Assembly: GCF_004320535.1 (NCBI RefSeq)
Contig: NZ_SIHY01000002.1
Location: 372,001 to 436,000 of the forward strand
DNA: 64,000 bases
Reading direction: 5' to 3'
Source: Arthrobacter sp. S41
GTDB lineage: Bacteria; Actinomycetota; Actinomycetes; Actinomycetales; Micrococcaceae
This document shows, piece by piece, positions 18,041-26,779 of the stretch. Position 1 is the stretch's first letter; each line of letters opens with the position of its first letter. The notes under the pieces were generated by a model. It was not told where the DNA came from. It did not search any database and saw only the letters and a list, made by a program, of their open reading frames with translations. Made by a program: the position numbers and the translations under genes.

Positions 18041-19245
18041 TTGGCACCTGCCTGGGTAGTTTCGAGCTTAGGGCTGCGCTTCTTCTTGCGGTTCATACCG
18101 AAGATCGCCTTGACCAGTGGTGGAGCGGCGATGAACAGAACGATCAGCGACTGCACCACCGAGACAATGTCGATCGGGGTACCGGTAGTGATCTGCATGT
18201 TCACCGCACCGGCCTGGAAAGCTCCAAAGAGCAGGCCAGCAAAGAAGGTGCCCCACGGGGTGGAACGGCCGAGTAATGCGACGGTAATCGCGTCGAAGCC
18301 GAGCGAACCGGCAATACCGTTGGTCAGTACCTTTTCGGTACCCGCCACCTGAGCCACACCAGCGGCACCGGCAAGGGCGCCGGCCAAAGCCATGGCAATG
18401 ATGGTGCTGCGAGCAACGTTGATACCTGCGGTTTTTGCAGCCTCAGGGTTGTGGCCCACGGCGCGGAATTCAAAACCGATGGTGGAGCGCTTGAACATCC
18501 ACGAAACCAGAATCACCAGTAGCACGGCCATGACAAAGCCCAAGTGCAGGCGTGAACCTGGAACGGCTGGGAAGGTCGCGGTGGTATCCAAGATCGGAGA
18601 AATTGGGTTGGTTTCGCCTGGACGACGGAACGCCTGAGTGTTCATCAGGTAATCGATCAGATACAGCGCAACATAGTTGAACATGATCGTAAGGATCACT
18701 TCGTGAGCGCCGGTCTTGGCCTTAAGCAAACCAACGATGCCGCCCCAGATCGCACCGCCGATCAGTCCGAAGACGATCACCAGCAAGAGGTGCAGAACAA
18801 CTGGAAGGTGCCAGGCAAAGCCAACGTAGCCGGCCAAAACCGAACCGATGATGATCTGACCCTGCGCGCCAATGTTAAACAGGCCCGCACGGAATGCCAC
18901 TGCCACGCCGAGGCCGGCGCAGATTAGTGGGGTGGAAACGGTGAGGGTTTCCAAGAACGGCTTGAAGCCCTGGGTGGAGTTGTAAACTGCTCCGTTGAAC
19001 AGTGCCACGTAGCTTTCGGTGGCTGCACGCCAAACCTCAGCGAAGAAGTCGGCAGGCCGGGCGAAGAGGTATCCGGCGGTCTCGGCAACCTTCTGATCGG
19101 TCACGGCGATCAGCAGACCGCCGATCACTAGGGCAACAATCACGCCGAGGACTGAAACTAGTCCCGGTCCCTGGGTGATTTGTTTAAAGAGGTCGTTGCC
19201 CGGTTTGTCGGAGTCGGGAATGACCGGTGATTTTGTGTCGCTCAC
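18037..19245 (-). CDS. nucleoside ABC transporter permease (first subunit)
   Basis: 402 aa, BPD_transp_2 family, NupP/YufP type. About nine hydrophobic segments follow a cytoplasmic N-terminus of about 30 residues. FRAGLFNIGAQGQIIIGSVLAG is the conserved ATPase-coupling and periphery motif of this subunit. Its ATG overlaps the ATPase stop (4 bp) and its stop overlaps the next permease start (4 bp), giving tight translational coupling of the importer subunits. Confidence 0.9.
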   Translation of the reverse strand: MSDTKSPVIPDSDKPGNDLFKQITQGPGLVSVLGVIVALVIGGLLIAVTDQKVAETAGYLFARPADFFAEVWRAATESYVALFNGAVYNSTQGFKPFLETLTVSTPLICAGLGVAVAFRAGLFNIGAQGQIIIGSVLAGYVGFAWHLPVVLHLLLVIVFGLIGGAIWGGIVGLLKAKTGAHEVILTIMFNYVALYLIDYLMNTQAFRRPGETNPISPILDTTATFPAVPGSRLHLGFVMAVLLVILVSWMFKRSTIGFEFRAVGHNPEAAKTAGINVARSTIIAMALAGALAGAAGVAQVAGTEKVLTNGIAGSLGFDAITVALLGRSTPWGTFFAGLLFGAFQAGAVNMQITTGTPIDIVSVVQSLIVLFIAAPPLVKAIFGMNRKKKRSPKLETTQAGAK

Positions 19246-20843
19246 TGGCCTTCTCCTTCCTGGTTTTCGCTGCGCTCGCTAGTGGGTACTGCTTCCACGG
19301 GCTCATTATCTGACTTAGTGAATTCGGCTTGTTCTGCGGCTTCTTCGGCAGTAACTCCGGCCATCATCAAACCGAGCACTTCGCGAGAAGTATTGCCCGG
19401 GACAATTCCGTTGATCTTGCCCTTGTAAAGCACGGCAATGCGGTCAGCCAGCTCCATGACTTCGTCCAACTCGGTGGATACGATCATTACCGGGGTGCCC
19501 TTGTCGCGTTCGGCGACAATGCGGCGGTGCAGGAACTCGATGGATCCCACGTCCACGCCACGGGTTGGCTGGGAAGCAATAAATAGTTTCAGGTCGCGGC
19601 TGAGCTCACGCGCCATGACAACCTTTTGCTGGTTGCCACCAGAGAGGCTGGAGGCTGGGTTCAGCGCGTTGTCGGTGCGAACATCAAAGTCTTTGATCTG
19701 CTGGGTTGCGTTCTTCTTGATCGCATCCAAGTTCATCGAGATGCCCTTGCCAAAAGGTGCGCGGTCATAAAGATCTAGGACCAAGTTCTCTTCGATGGAG
19801 AACTGGGTGACAAGACCGTGGACCGAACGGTCTTCGGGAACAAAACCGACGCCTGCGCGCAGAACCTGCTTTACCGATTTGCCAACAAGTTCTTCACCGG
19901 CCAACTTCACCGAGCCGGCGGTCACCGCTTGGGTTCCCAAAATGGCTTCGGTCAGTTCAGTCTGTCCGTTGCCCTGCACACCGGCCACTGCCAGAATTTC
20001 ACCTTCGTGGATATCGAAGGTTACTGCGTTCAAAGTGGTGGAGCCCGCCGGATCAATCACGGTGAGGTCTTTGACCTGCAAGACTGCCTCACCCGGGGTG
20101 GCAGCGGCCTTGTTCAGGTTCAGTTCCACGGAGCGGCCGACCATCAGGTTAGCCAGCTCGGTGGTGGAGGATTCTGGTGACACCGAATCGATGACTTCAC
20201 CGCGACGGATCACGGTAATAACATCGGAAACGGCTCGCACTTCACGTAGCTTGTGCGAAATGAAAACGATGGACGTGCCATTAGCTTTGAGCTGGCGCAT
20301 GATTTCCAGCAGCTCGTCGGTTTCCTGTGGGGTCAGCACCGCGGTTGGTTCATCAAGGATTAAGATCTTGGCCTCGCGTACCAATGCCTTGATGATCTCC
20401 ACGCGCTGTTGAACGCCCACTGGCAAATCTTCAACGATGGCGTCCGGATCAACGTCAAAACCGTAGCGGTCTGAAATTTCGCGGATCTTCTTTCGTGTGA
20501 CCTGCAGGTCTAGCACGCCGCCAGCTTTGGTGGTTTCTGAGCCGAGGGCAATATTTTCTGCCACGGTGAATACCGGCACGAGCATGAAGTGCTGGTGCAC
20601 CATGCCAATACCGGCAGCCATGGCGTCGCCTGGGCCGGAGAACTCGACGGGGTTTCCATCAAGCAGGATTTCGCCCTCGGTCGGTTGGTATAGACCGTAG
20701 AGCACGTTCATAAGCGTGGATTTTCCAGCACCGTTTTCGCCGAGCAGACAGTGAATCTGGGCGTCATCAACCAAGAGGTCAATGTTCTTGTTGGCGTAGA
20801 AAGAACCGAAGGCTTTCGAGATTCCCCGTAGTTCGAGTTTCAC
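19242..20843 (-). CDS. nucleoside ABC transporter ATP-binding protein (two ABC domains)
   Basis: 533 aa with tandem ABC domains, as in NupO/YufO. Domain 1 (about 1-235) has Walker A GENGAGKSTLMN, a degenerate signature LPVGVQQRVEI and Walker B ILILDEPTAVL. Domain 2 (about 255-500) has a divergent Walker A (GVQGNGQTEL, no GKS/T) and signature LSGGNQQKVVMAREL. One consensus and one degenerate site is normal in this family. The C-terminal 30 residues are acidic. GTG 20843 (VKLELRGISKAFG) is preferred over the longer frame to 20903 because homologues start there and GGTGGA lies just upstream. Confidence 0.93.
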   Translation of the reverse strand: MKLELRGISKAFGSFYANKNIDLLVDDAQIHCLLGENGAGKSTLMNVLYGLYQPTEGEILLDGNPVEFSGPGDAMAAGIGMVHQHFMLVPVFTVAENIALGSETTKAGGVLDLQVTRKKIREISDRYGFDVDPDAIVEDLPVGVQQRVEIIKALVREAKILILDEPTAVLTPQETDELLEIMRQLKANGTSIVFISHKLREVRAVSDVITVIRRGEVIDSVSPESSTTELANLMVGRSVELNLNKAAATPGEAVLQVKDLTVIDPAGSTTLNAVTFDIHEGEILAVAGVQGNGQTELTEAILGTQAVTAGSVKLAGEELVGKSVKQVLRAGVGFVPEDRSVHGLVTQFSIEENLVLDLYDRAPFGKGISMNLDAIKKNATQQIKDFDVRTDNALNPASSLSGGNQQKVVMARELSRDLKLFIASQPTRGVDVGSIEFLHRRIVAERDKGTPVMIVSTELDEVMELADRIAVLYKGKINGIVPGNTSREVLGLMMAGVTAEEAAEQAEFTKSDNEPVEAVPTSERSENQEGEGQ

Positions 20844-20909
20844 GATTCCACCATCTTCATAGTTCGTTGTGCGAGGTAGTTGGCCGGTTTGGCCTCTAGG
20901 CATTCATAA

Positions 20910-20953
20910 AGCGCGTCACCGACTCGCCGAGTATCGGCAAGGGGTGACGCGCT
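20910..20953 (-). terminator. hairpin between the BMP lipoprotein gene and the ABC ATPase gene
   Basis: GCGCGTCACC at 20911-20920 pairs with GGTGACGCGC at 20943-20952. The loop contains a second stem (GCCGA/TCGGC). On the minus strand CTTTATG follows. It sits inside the operon and probably acts as a partial terminator or processing barrier that keeps binding-protein mRNA above importer mRNA. Confidence 0.7.
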
Positions 20954-20974
20954 ATATGGATTAGATACCTAAGC

Positions 20975-22063
20975 CTACTTTGGGCTTGCTGCCGATTCGA
21001 CCTTGAGGTCACCGGAGATGATCTGTGCCTTCAGGGCTTCGATCTCCTTCTTGGTGTCGTCCCCGATAGTCGAGTCGAAATCGTGGAACGGTGCCAGTGC
21101 GACACCTTCGTTTTCCAAGGTGCCTACGTATGGAGTGGCGTCGAACTTGTCTTCGGAGTCAGCCTTGATGACATCTTCAACAGCCTTGTCCATGGTCTTG
21201 ACGACCGAGGTCAGCATGTAGTCCTTGTAGTCAGGTGCGGTCAAGTAGCCATCGGAGTCAACCCAGATGAGCTTGGTCTTGTCGCCGCCCTTGTTAGCGT
21301 CAGCTACTGCAGCTCCAGCGCCCTTACCTACTGGACCGGCAACAGGCATGATCACGTCTGCACCAGCAGAGATGAAGTTCTTGGTGATCTGCTTGCCCTT
21401 ATCCTGCTTTTCGAAGTCGCCGGAGAAGGTACCGTTCTGCTTCTTCTTGTCCCAGCCAAGCAGCTTGACGTTCTTGCCCTTGTCTTCGTTGAACTTGGCA
21501 ACGCCATCAGCAAAGCCGTCCATGAAGATGGTGACGGTAGGGATCTGCATACCACCGAAGGTAGCAACGGTGCCGGTCTCGGAAGCCGCAGCAGCAGCGT
21601 AACCAGCTAGGTAAGCTGCCTGTGCCGTGTTGTAAATAATTGGCTTGACGTTCTTGATTGGCTTCTCGTACTGGTTATCGACGATAGCGAAGTGCGAGTC
21701 TGGGTTCTTTGCCGCAGCATCTGCGGTGGCATCTGCCAGCAAGAAGCCCACGGTGACAGTCAGGTCGCACTTGGCGCTCATCATGCCGTTGAGGTTGGTG
21801 GAGAAGTCAGCGTTGGACTTCGACTCGGCCTTCTTCACCTTGATGCCCAGGTCCTTTTCGGCCTGCATCAAACCGCGGTAAGAAGACTCGTTGAAGGACT
21901 GGTCATCGAATCCACCGGAGTCAGAAACGATACAACCGGTGTAGTCTGCGTTTGCGCCAGCTGAGCTGGACTCTTCCGGTGCAGCGCCGCAGGCGCTCAA
22001 AGCCAATGCCGAGATGCCGAGCATGGCTGCAGCCATACCGGTCTTGCGCGATACGAAGCGCAT
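20975..22063 (-). CDS. BMP family nucleoside-binding lipoprotein
   Basis: 362 aa. It is a secreted substrate-binding lipoprotein for the ABC importer encoded downstream. The signal peptide ends in the lipobox ALSAC with lipidated C25. The mature start is a Ser/Glu linker (GAAPEESSSAGA). BMP/PnrA features follow: the early GGFDDQSFNESSYRG motif, then TVTVGFLLADATADAAAKNP, GYAAAAASETGTVATFGG, and INF-like ITKNFISAGADVIMPVAG. ATG 22063 has GGAGGA four bases upstream; the longer frame to 22108 lacks this support. PnrA-type proteins bind purine nucleosides. The cdd and deoA neighbours argue for pyrimidine nucleosides as well. Confidence 0.93.
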   Translation of the reverse strand: MRFVSRKTGMAAAMLGISALALSACGAAPEESSSAGANADYTGCIVSDSGGFDDQSFNESSYRGLMQAEKDLGIKVKKAESKSNADFSTNLNGMMSAKCDLTVTVGFLLADATADAAAKNPDSHFAIVDNQYEKPIKNVKPIIYNTAQAAYLAGYAAAAASETGTVATFGGMQIPTVTIFMDGFADGVAKFNEDKGKNVKLLGWDKKKQNGTFSGDFEKQDKGKQITKNFISAGADVIMPVAGPVGKGAGAAVADANKGGDKTKLIWVDSDGYLTAPDYKDYMLTSVVKTMDKAVEDVIKADSEDKFDATPYVGTLENEGVALAPFHDFDSTIGDDTKKEIEALKAQIISGDLKVESAASPK

Positions 22064-22108
22064 CTGTTCCTCCAAAGTTGGTGCGAGATCGTGTGGGAAA
22101 GTAGACAC

Positions 22109-22350
22109 CAGCCACTCGTGCCGGTTAGCAGCATGCTAAGCCTCACGCGAGCGCCCCAAATGCCGTAGCATACCCATCGTTTCCATAGCCTATCGGAGAT
22201 ATGTCACAGGTAAAGACGATAAAGATTACAAACATATAACTAAGTGGCTTCAAAACGGCAAGCGCTTAACGTCAACGCCCAAGTCACCAAAAGAATTCAC
22301 TAACTGTCAAAGAGTTGTTAAAAAGTTTTGAACCGACTGTGACCAACGTA
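22109..22350 (-). promoter_or_regulatory. upstream region of the nucleoside operon
   Basis: No gene. The region is AT-rich relative to its surroundings and holds several TTGACA/TTGACG-like hexamers on the minus strand, without a clear -10 partner at 17 bp. An 8-bp palindrome AAGCGCTT at 22260-22267 resembles the core of LacI/GalR-family operators. No LacI-type gene lies in the window. Confidence 0.35.
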
Positions 22351-23559
22351 CTACTTAGCGTTAGCCTCTCGGACGGCCTGCACGGCGGCCGCAGTCATGA
22401 TACGCACGCCTACACCAATGCATGATTCATCAGGAACGTAGTCTCCACGATGCAGGTCATAGGTCTTACCGCCAGGAGTTCGAGTACCTAGGCGCAACAT
22501 CGCGCCAGGAACCTTCTGGGTCATCCAGGCAAAATCTTCCCCGCCCATGGACTGCGGGGTCAGTTCAATGGCCTCAGCACCAAATTCGCGGCGCGCAGCT
22601 TCTTCAATCAGGGCGGTTTCCGCTGGGGTGTTAACTACCGGCGGAACACCACGGGTGTGCTGCAGCTTGATTTCCACGCCGTACGGCGCAGCTACCTGAC
22701 GTACAGCGTTGTCCAACAGCTCGCCAGCTTCGTACCAAATGTCCCCGTCCAAGCAGCGCATGGTGCCGGCCAAGTAGCCGGTGGCAGGAATGGCGTTTGG
22801 CGCGCTGCCTGCGTGGATCTGCCCCCACACCACAGAAACAGCTGAACGCACGTCGACCTTGCGCCCCAGCACTGCGGGAACCTGGGTGGCGATCTGGCTC
22901 ATAGCAAAAACGATGTCTTCGGTCAGATGCGGACGCGAGGTATGTCCGCCGCGGCCGTTAACCTCAATACGAATGGTGTCGCTGGCCGAAGTGATGGCAC
23001 CGATACGGGTGCCAATGTGGCCAGCATCGATCCTCGGGTCACAGTGCAAGGCAAGCACACGAGGAACTTCGTCAAGCAATCCTTGTTCAATCACCGACAA
23101 GGCACCGCCAGGAAGTTTCTCCTCGGCTGGCTGGAAGATCACTCGGACACGTCCGTTGAGCAATCCTTGGTCGTTCAGCTTGCCCAGCGACAGGGCAACG
23201 CCGAGCATCACGGTGGTGTGAATGTCATGCCCGCATGCGTGGGCCACTCCCTCAATGAGCGAAGCGTAGTCAAGATTGGTTTCTTCAACCACGGGTAGCG
23301 CATCAATATCTGCGCGGAAGGCAATGCGGATTGGACCCTCGCCGATGTCGACAAAAGCTCCCGTTGCTTCCATTTTTTGCGGGTTGAGCCCGGCAGCGCT
23401 CAGCGCTTTAATGATCCGGGCTGTTGTTTGGTGCTCCGCGAACGACAGCTCCGGGTTCCGATGCAATTCACGCCGAAAGTCGATCAGCTGATCGTTTAAC
23501 GGCACGGTGAAGGTGGCGACGGAGGCAACATTGTCATATTCATTCACGGTGGACACCAT
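22351..23559 (-). CDS. M20 family amidohydrolase (hippurate hydrolase-like)
   Basis: About 402 aa. The metallopeptidase M20/M40 amidohydrolase core is visible: HACGHDIHTTVMLGVA (metal His and Asp, about 120), FQPAEEKLPGG with the catalytic Glu pair, ALHCDPRIDAGHIG, the dimerisation region GRGGHTSRPHLTEDIV, and SMGGEDFAWM near the C-terminus with another metal ligand. Relatives cleave N-acyl amino acids, hippurate or indole-acetyl conjugates; the exact substrate is not readable. The start is uncertain (ATGs at 23616, 23580 and 23559; GTGs just after). 23559 is chosen from family length. The gene lies alone between the betaine and nucleoside operons. Confidence 0.85.
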   Translation of the reverse strand: MVSTVNEYDNVASVATFTVPLNDQLIDFRRELHRNPELSFAEHQTTARIIKALSAAGLNPQKMEATGAFVDIGEGPIRIAFRADIDALPVVEETNLDYASLIEGVAHACGHDIHTTVMLGVALSLGKLNDQGLLNGRVRVIFQPAEEKLPGGALSVIEQGLLDEVPRVLALHCDPRIDAGHIGTRIGAITSASDTIRIEVNGRGGHTSRPHLTEDIVFAMSQIATQVPAVLGRKVDVRSAVSVVWGQIHAGSAPNAIPATGYLAGTMRCLDGDIWYEAGELLDNAVRQVAAPYGVEIKLQHTRGVPPVVNTPAETALIEEAARREFGAEAIELTPQSMGGEDFAWMTQKVPGAMLRLGTRTPGGKTYDLHRGDYVPDESCIGVGVRIMTAAAVQAVREANAK

Positions 23560-23634
23560 TCGAACATACTCGTCCAACATCCGCAGATAACATTTCTTCG
23601 TAATGTTTGGCCACAACGCGAAACAGTTTAGGCA

Positions 23635-23678
23635 TAAGAAAAGGTGGCGCCCATCGGTTTCCCGCTGGACGCCACCTT
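23635..23678 (-). terminator. terminator of the choline/betaine operon
   Basis: AAGGTGGCG at 23641-23649 pairs with CGCCACCTT at 23670-23678 with further pairing inside. On the minus strand TTTTCTTATG follows. It lies 12 bp after the GMC oxidoreductase stop. Confidence 0.85.
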
Positions 23679-23689
23679 GAATCGTGAGA

Positions 23690-25252
23690 CTAGCTTTCGC
23701 GAATTAGTTCCGCGCAGCGCTCACCGATCATCATCACTGTGATGTTCGGATTCACGGTTACCAACTCGGGCATGACCGAAGCATCTGCGACGCGTAGGCC
23801 GGTAACACCCTTAACCTTCAGCTGCGGATCAAGCGGGCTGAGTTCATCATCGGTGGCACCCATCCGCACAGTGCCAGCCGGGTGGTACACGGTGTTGTGG
23901 GTGCGCTTGATGTAGTCGAAGATTTCCTCATCGCTCTGCGCAGCCTTGCCCGGGAACTGCTCTTCCCCGGCCCACTGCCCCATGGCCGACTGCTCAACGA
24001 TTTCACGGGCCTTACGGATACCGGCAATCATCACCCTGGCATCATGACCCTGCTCATCGGTGAAGTACCGCGGATCCACCTTCGGCTTGTCACGGAAGTC
24101 GCAGCTGCGCAGACGCACCGTGCCACGAGACTTCGCGTGAGTGACGTTCGGGGTCAGGCAGAAGGTGTTGTCCCCGGTGGGGTAGCCCTGACGCAGGGTG
24201 TGCATATCAAATGGAACCGAACCGTAGTGCATCATCAAATCCGGACGATCCAGACCTTCTTCGGTTGGGGTGAAAATACCAATCTCCCACCACTGGGTGG
24301 AGGTTTCAGGCATCGGCTTTTTCGCTTCCCACTGGATGACGCCTTCAGGGTGATCCTGCAGGTGTTCACCCACGCCCGGTGCGTCAACCAGTACCTCAAC
24401 ACCCACGGACTTCAGATGCTCGGCCGGCCCAATACCCGAGAGCATCAACAGCTTAGGCGAATCGATGGCGCCGGCGCTCAGCACCACTTCACGGCGGGCC
24501 GTCAAGGTGACAGTGCGACCAAAAGCTCCGTTGGCAACATCCACGCCGGTGCACTTTTTGTCCTGATCAAAGTTCAGCTTCTTGGCCTGCAACCCGGTGA
24601 GCACCGTGAAGTTTTTGCGCTCCAAGATGGGGTGGATGTACGAGACCGAGGAGGAAGAACGGGTTCCGTCAGTACGTCGGTTGATCTGGAAGAAGTTCGC
24701 TCCGTTGAGCACGGTCTGGTTGTTGTTGAACTTGGCTCGCGGAATCCCGGCCTGTTCACAGGCGTCAAGCAAAGCCACACCGCAAGGGTCATTGGCGGGA
24801 ACGTTCATCAGCTTCACCGGACCACTGTCACCATGGTGTGGTGCGTCGGGGCCAGCGTCCTCGTTGGTTTCCAGCTGCTTGTACAGCCGGTAGGCCATGG
24901 CAGAATTCCAGCCGGTAGCCCCGTGCTTGCTCTCCCACTCATCGATATCTTCGCGTGGCGCCCAGAAGGCAATGCACGAGTTGTGGCTCGAACAGCCACC
25001 CATCACCTTGGCGCGAGCGTGGCGCATAAAGGAGTTGCCGTTTTCCTGTTCCTCGATCGGGTAATCCCAGTCCAGACCAGATTCTAAAAGCTCCATCCAG
25101 CGATCTAGCTGCAGCACTTCGTCGTAGTTACGATCATCGGGGCCAGCTTCAACGAGGGCCACTTCTACGTTGGGGTCCTCGCTCAAACGCGCTGCTACTG
25201 CCGAGCCGGCCGAGCCGCCACCAATGACGATGTAGTCAAATTCCTGCTTCAT
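23690..25252 (-). CDS. betA: GMC family oxidoreductase (choline dehydrogenase-like)
   Basis: 520 aa FAD enzyme of the glucose-methanol-choline family. The Rossmann motif YIVIGGGSAGSAVAARL is at about 6-22, the GMC signature 1 region GGCSSHNSCIAFWAPREDIDEW at about 84-105, and signature 2 GAIDSPKLLMLSGIGP at about 256-271. The active-site His-Asn pair is in NTVYHPAGTVRMG (about 458-470) and VTVNPNITVMMIGERC. With the neighbouring aldehyde dehydrogenase and choline-type BCCT carrier it most likely oxidises choline to betaine aldehyde. Another alcohol substrate cannot be excluded. It starts 12 bp after the aldehyde dehydrogenase stop. Confidence 0.88.
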   Translation of the reverse strand: MKQEFDYIVIGGGSAGSAVAARLSEDPNVEVALVEAGPDDRNYDEVLQLDRWMELLESGLDWDYPIEEQENGNSFMRHARAKVMGGCSSHNSCIAFWAPREDIDEWESKHGATGWNSAMAYRLYKQLETNEDAGPDAPHHGDSGPVKLMNVPANDPCGVALLDACEQAGIPRAKFNNNQTVLNGANFFQINRRTDGTRSSSSVSYIHPILERKNFTVLTGLQAKKLNFDQDKKCTGVDVANGAFGRTVTLTARREVVLSAGAIDSPKLLMLSGIGPAEHLKSVGVEVLVDAPGVGEHLQDHPEGVIQWEAKKPMPETSTQWWEIGIFTPTEEGLDRPDLMMHYGSVPFDMHTLRQGYPTGDNTFCLTPNVTHAKSRGTVRLRSCDFRDKPKVDPRYFTDEQGHDARVMIAGIRKAREIVEQSAMGQWAGEEQFPGKAAQSDEEIFDYIKRTHNTVYHPAGTVRMGATDDELSPLDPQLKVKGVTGLRVADASVMPELVTVNPNITVMMIGERCAELIRES

Positions 25253-25264
25253 TTGGGATGCTCC

Positions 25265-26779
25265 TTACTTAAACCAACCGGTGACCTGTGGTGCCAGGTT
25301 CTGGTAAATATGTTTTGCTTCCTGGTACTCGCCCAGGCCGGTCGGGCCGAGCTCGCGGCCTACACCGGACTGGCCAAAGCCGCCCCACTCTGCCTGTGGC
25401 AGGTATGGGTGGAAATCGTTGATCCAAATGGTGCCGTGACGCAGCCGTGCGGCGATACGCTGGGTCTTTGAAGCATCCTGGCTCCACACCGCACCGGCTA
25501 GACCGTAGTCGGTGTCATTGGCGATCTGCACTGCTTCGTCTTCGGTGCTGAAGGTTTCCACGGTCACTACCGGACCGAAGGCTTCATCAACCACCACGGA
25601 CATGCCGCGCTGAACCTGATCCAGAATGGTCGGCAGGTAGAAGCTGCCTGCTTCTAGTCCTGCGCCGTCCTCGGCCGTAGCACGGCGTCCACCACAGCGC
25701 ACCCGCACACCTTCGGCGATGCCGGCCTGCACGTAGGCTTCCACCTTGGCCAGGTGGTCCTCGGAAATCAGTGCACCGGTTTCAGCTTCTTCATCAAAGG
25801 GTCCACCAAGCTTGATGTTTTTGGTGCGGCGCACCAGCTCATCAACAAACTTTTCGGCGATCGACTCTTCAACCACCAGTCGAGCTCCGGCGGAGCAAAC
25901 CTGGCCGGAGTGCACAAATGCTGCGTTCAACGCGTTGTCAACGGCGGCATCAAAATCGGCGTCGGCAAAAATGACATTCGGGTTTTTGCCACCCAGTTCC
26001 AGTGCCACCTTCTTCACCGTGCCCGCTGCGGCTGCAGCCACCTTGCGACCGGTAACCAGACCGCCGGTGAAAGAGACCAGATCTACATCATGGTGCTCGG
26101 AGAGGATCGCCCCGGCCTGTGCACCGGTACCGGTGACCAGGTTGGCCACACCCTTGGGCAGGCCCAGCTCGTCGAGGATTTCCATCATCAAGATCGCGGT
26201 GGACGGGCTCAGCTCGGCTGGCTTGAGCACAAAGGAGCAGCCTGCGGCGATGGCCGGCGCAATTTTCCAGGCGGCCTGAAGCAGCGGATAGTTCCATGGG
26301 GTGATCATCGCGGCCACACCGACTGGTTCGTAGGTGATGCGGCTGAGAATATTGGCATCCCCGGCATCCACCAGACGTCCGGCGTCGTTTCCGGCGAGCT
26401 TGCCGAAGTAGCGGAAGCTGTTGGTGATGTCGTCCATATCAATTTCGGATTCGACCAGGCGCTTGCCGGTATCCAGGGTTTCGGCCAGCGCAAATTCGTC
26501 CTTGCGCTCAACCAAACGATCGGCGACCTTCAGTAGGAAGTCTCCACGTTCACCGGCCGGGACCTGGGACCAGATGCCTGAGTCAAAGGAAGCGCGAGCG
26601 GCAGCGATGGCGCGTTCGGAGTCCTCTTGGGCAGCCTCCGAGACCGTGGCTACCTCAATACCGTTGGCCGGGCACTTGATGGTGCGGGTGGCACCACTAG
26701 CGGCCGGCTGGAATTCACCGTTGATAAATAGGGTAGCGCCACTGTGTAGGCGCGGATTTTCATTGCGTGGAAAACTCAT
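25265..26779 (-). CDS. betB: betaine-aldehyde dehydrogenase-like aldehyde dehydrogenase
   Basis: 504 aa NAD(P)-dependent ALDH. The Glu active-site motif is KVALELGGKNPNVIFADADF (about 257-276), followed by the nucleophile Cys in NAAFVHSGQVCSAGARL (C about 298). The cofactor region includes ITPWNYPLLQAAWKIAPAIAAG and FTGGLVTGRKV. Expected reaction: betaine aldehyde to glycine betaine. The C-terminus (FHPYLPQAEWGGFGQSGVGRELG) matches GbsA/BetB types. Its start overlaps the BCCT stop by 4 bp (translational coupling). Confidence 0.9.
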   Translation of the reverse strand: MSFPRNENPRLHSGATLFINGEFQPAASGATRTIKCPANGIEVATVSEAAQEDSERAIAAARASFDSGIWSQVPAGERGDFLLKVADRLVERKDEFALAETLDTGKRLVESEIDMDDITNSFRYFGKLAGNDAGRLVDAGDANILSRITYEPVGVAAMITPWNYPLLQAAWKIAPAIAAGCSFVLKPAELSPSTAILMMEILDELGLPKGVANLVTGTGAQAGAILSEHHDVDLVSFTGGLVTGRKVAAAAAGTVKKVALELGGKNPNVIFADADFDAAVDNALNAAFVHSGQVCSAGARLVVEESIAEKFVDELVRRTKNIKLGGPFDEEAETGALISEDHLAKVEAYVQAGIAEGVRVRCGGRRATAEDGAGLEAGSFYLPTILDQVQRGMSVVVDEAFGPVVTVETFSTEDEAVQIANDTDYGLAGAVWSQDASKTQRIAARLRHGTIWINDFHPYLPQAEWGGFGQSGVGRELGPTGLGEYQEAKHIYQNLAPQVTGWFK

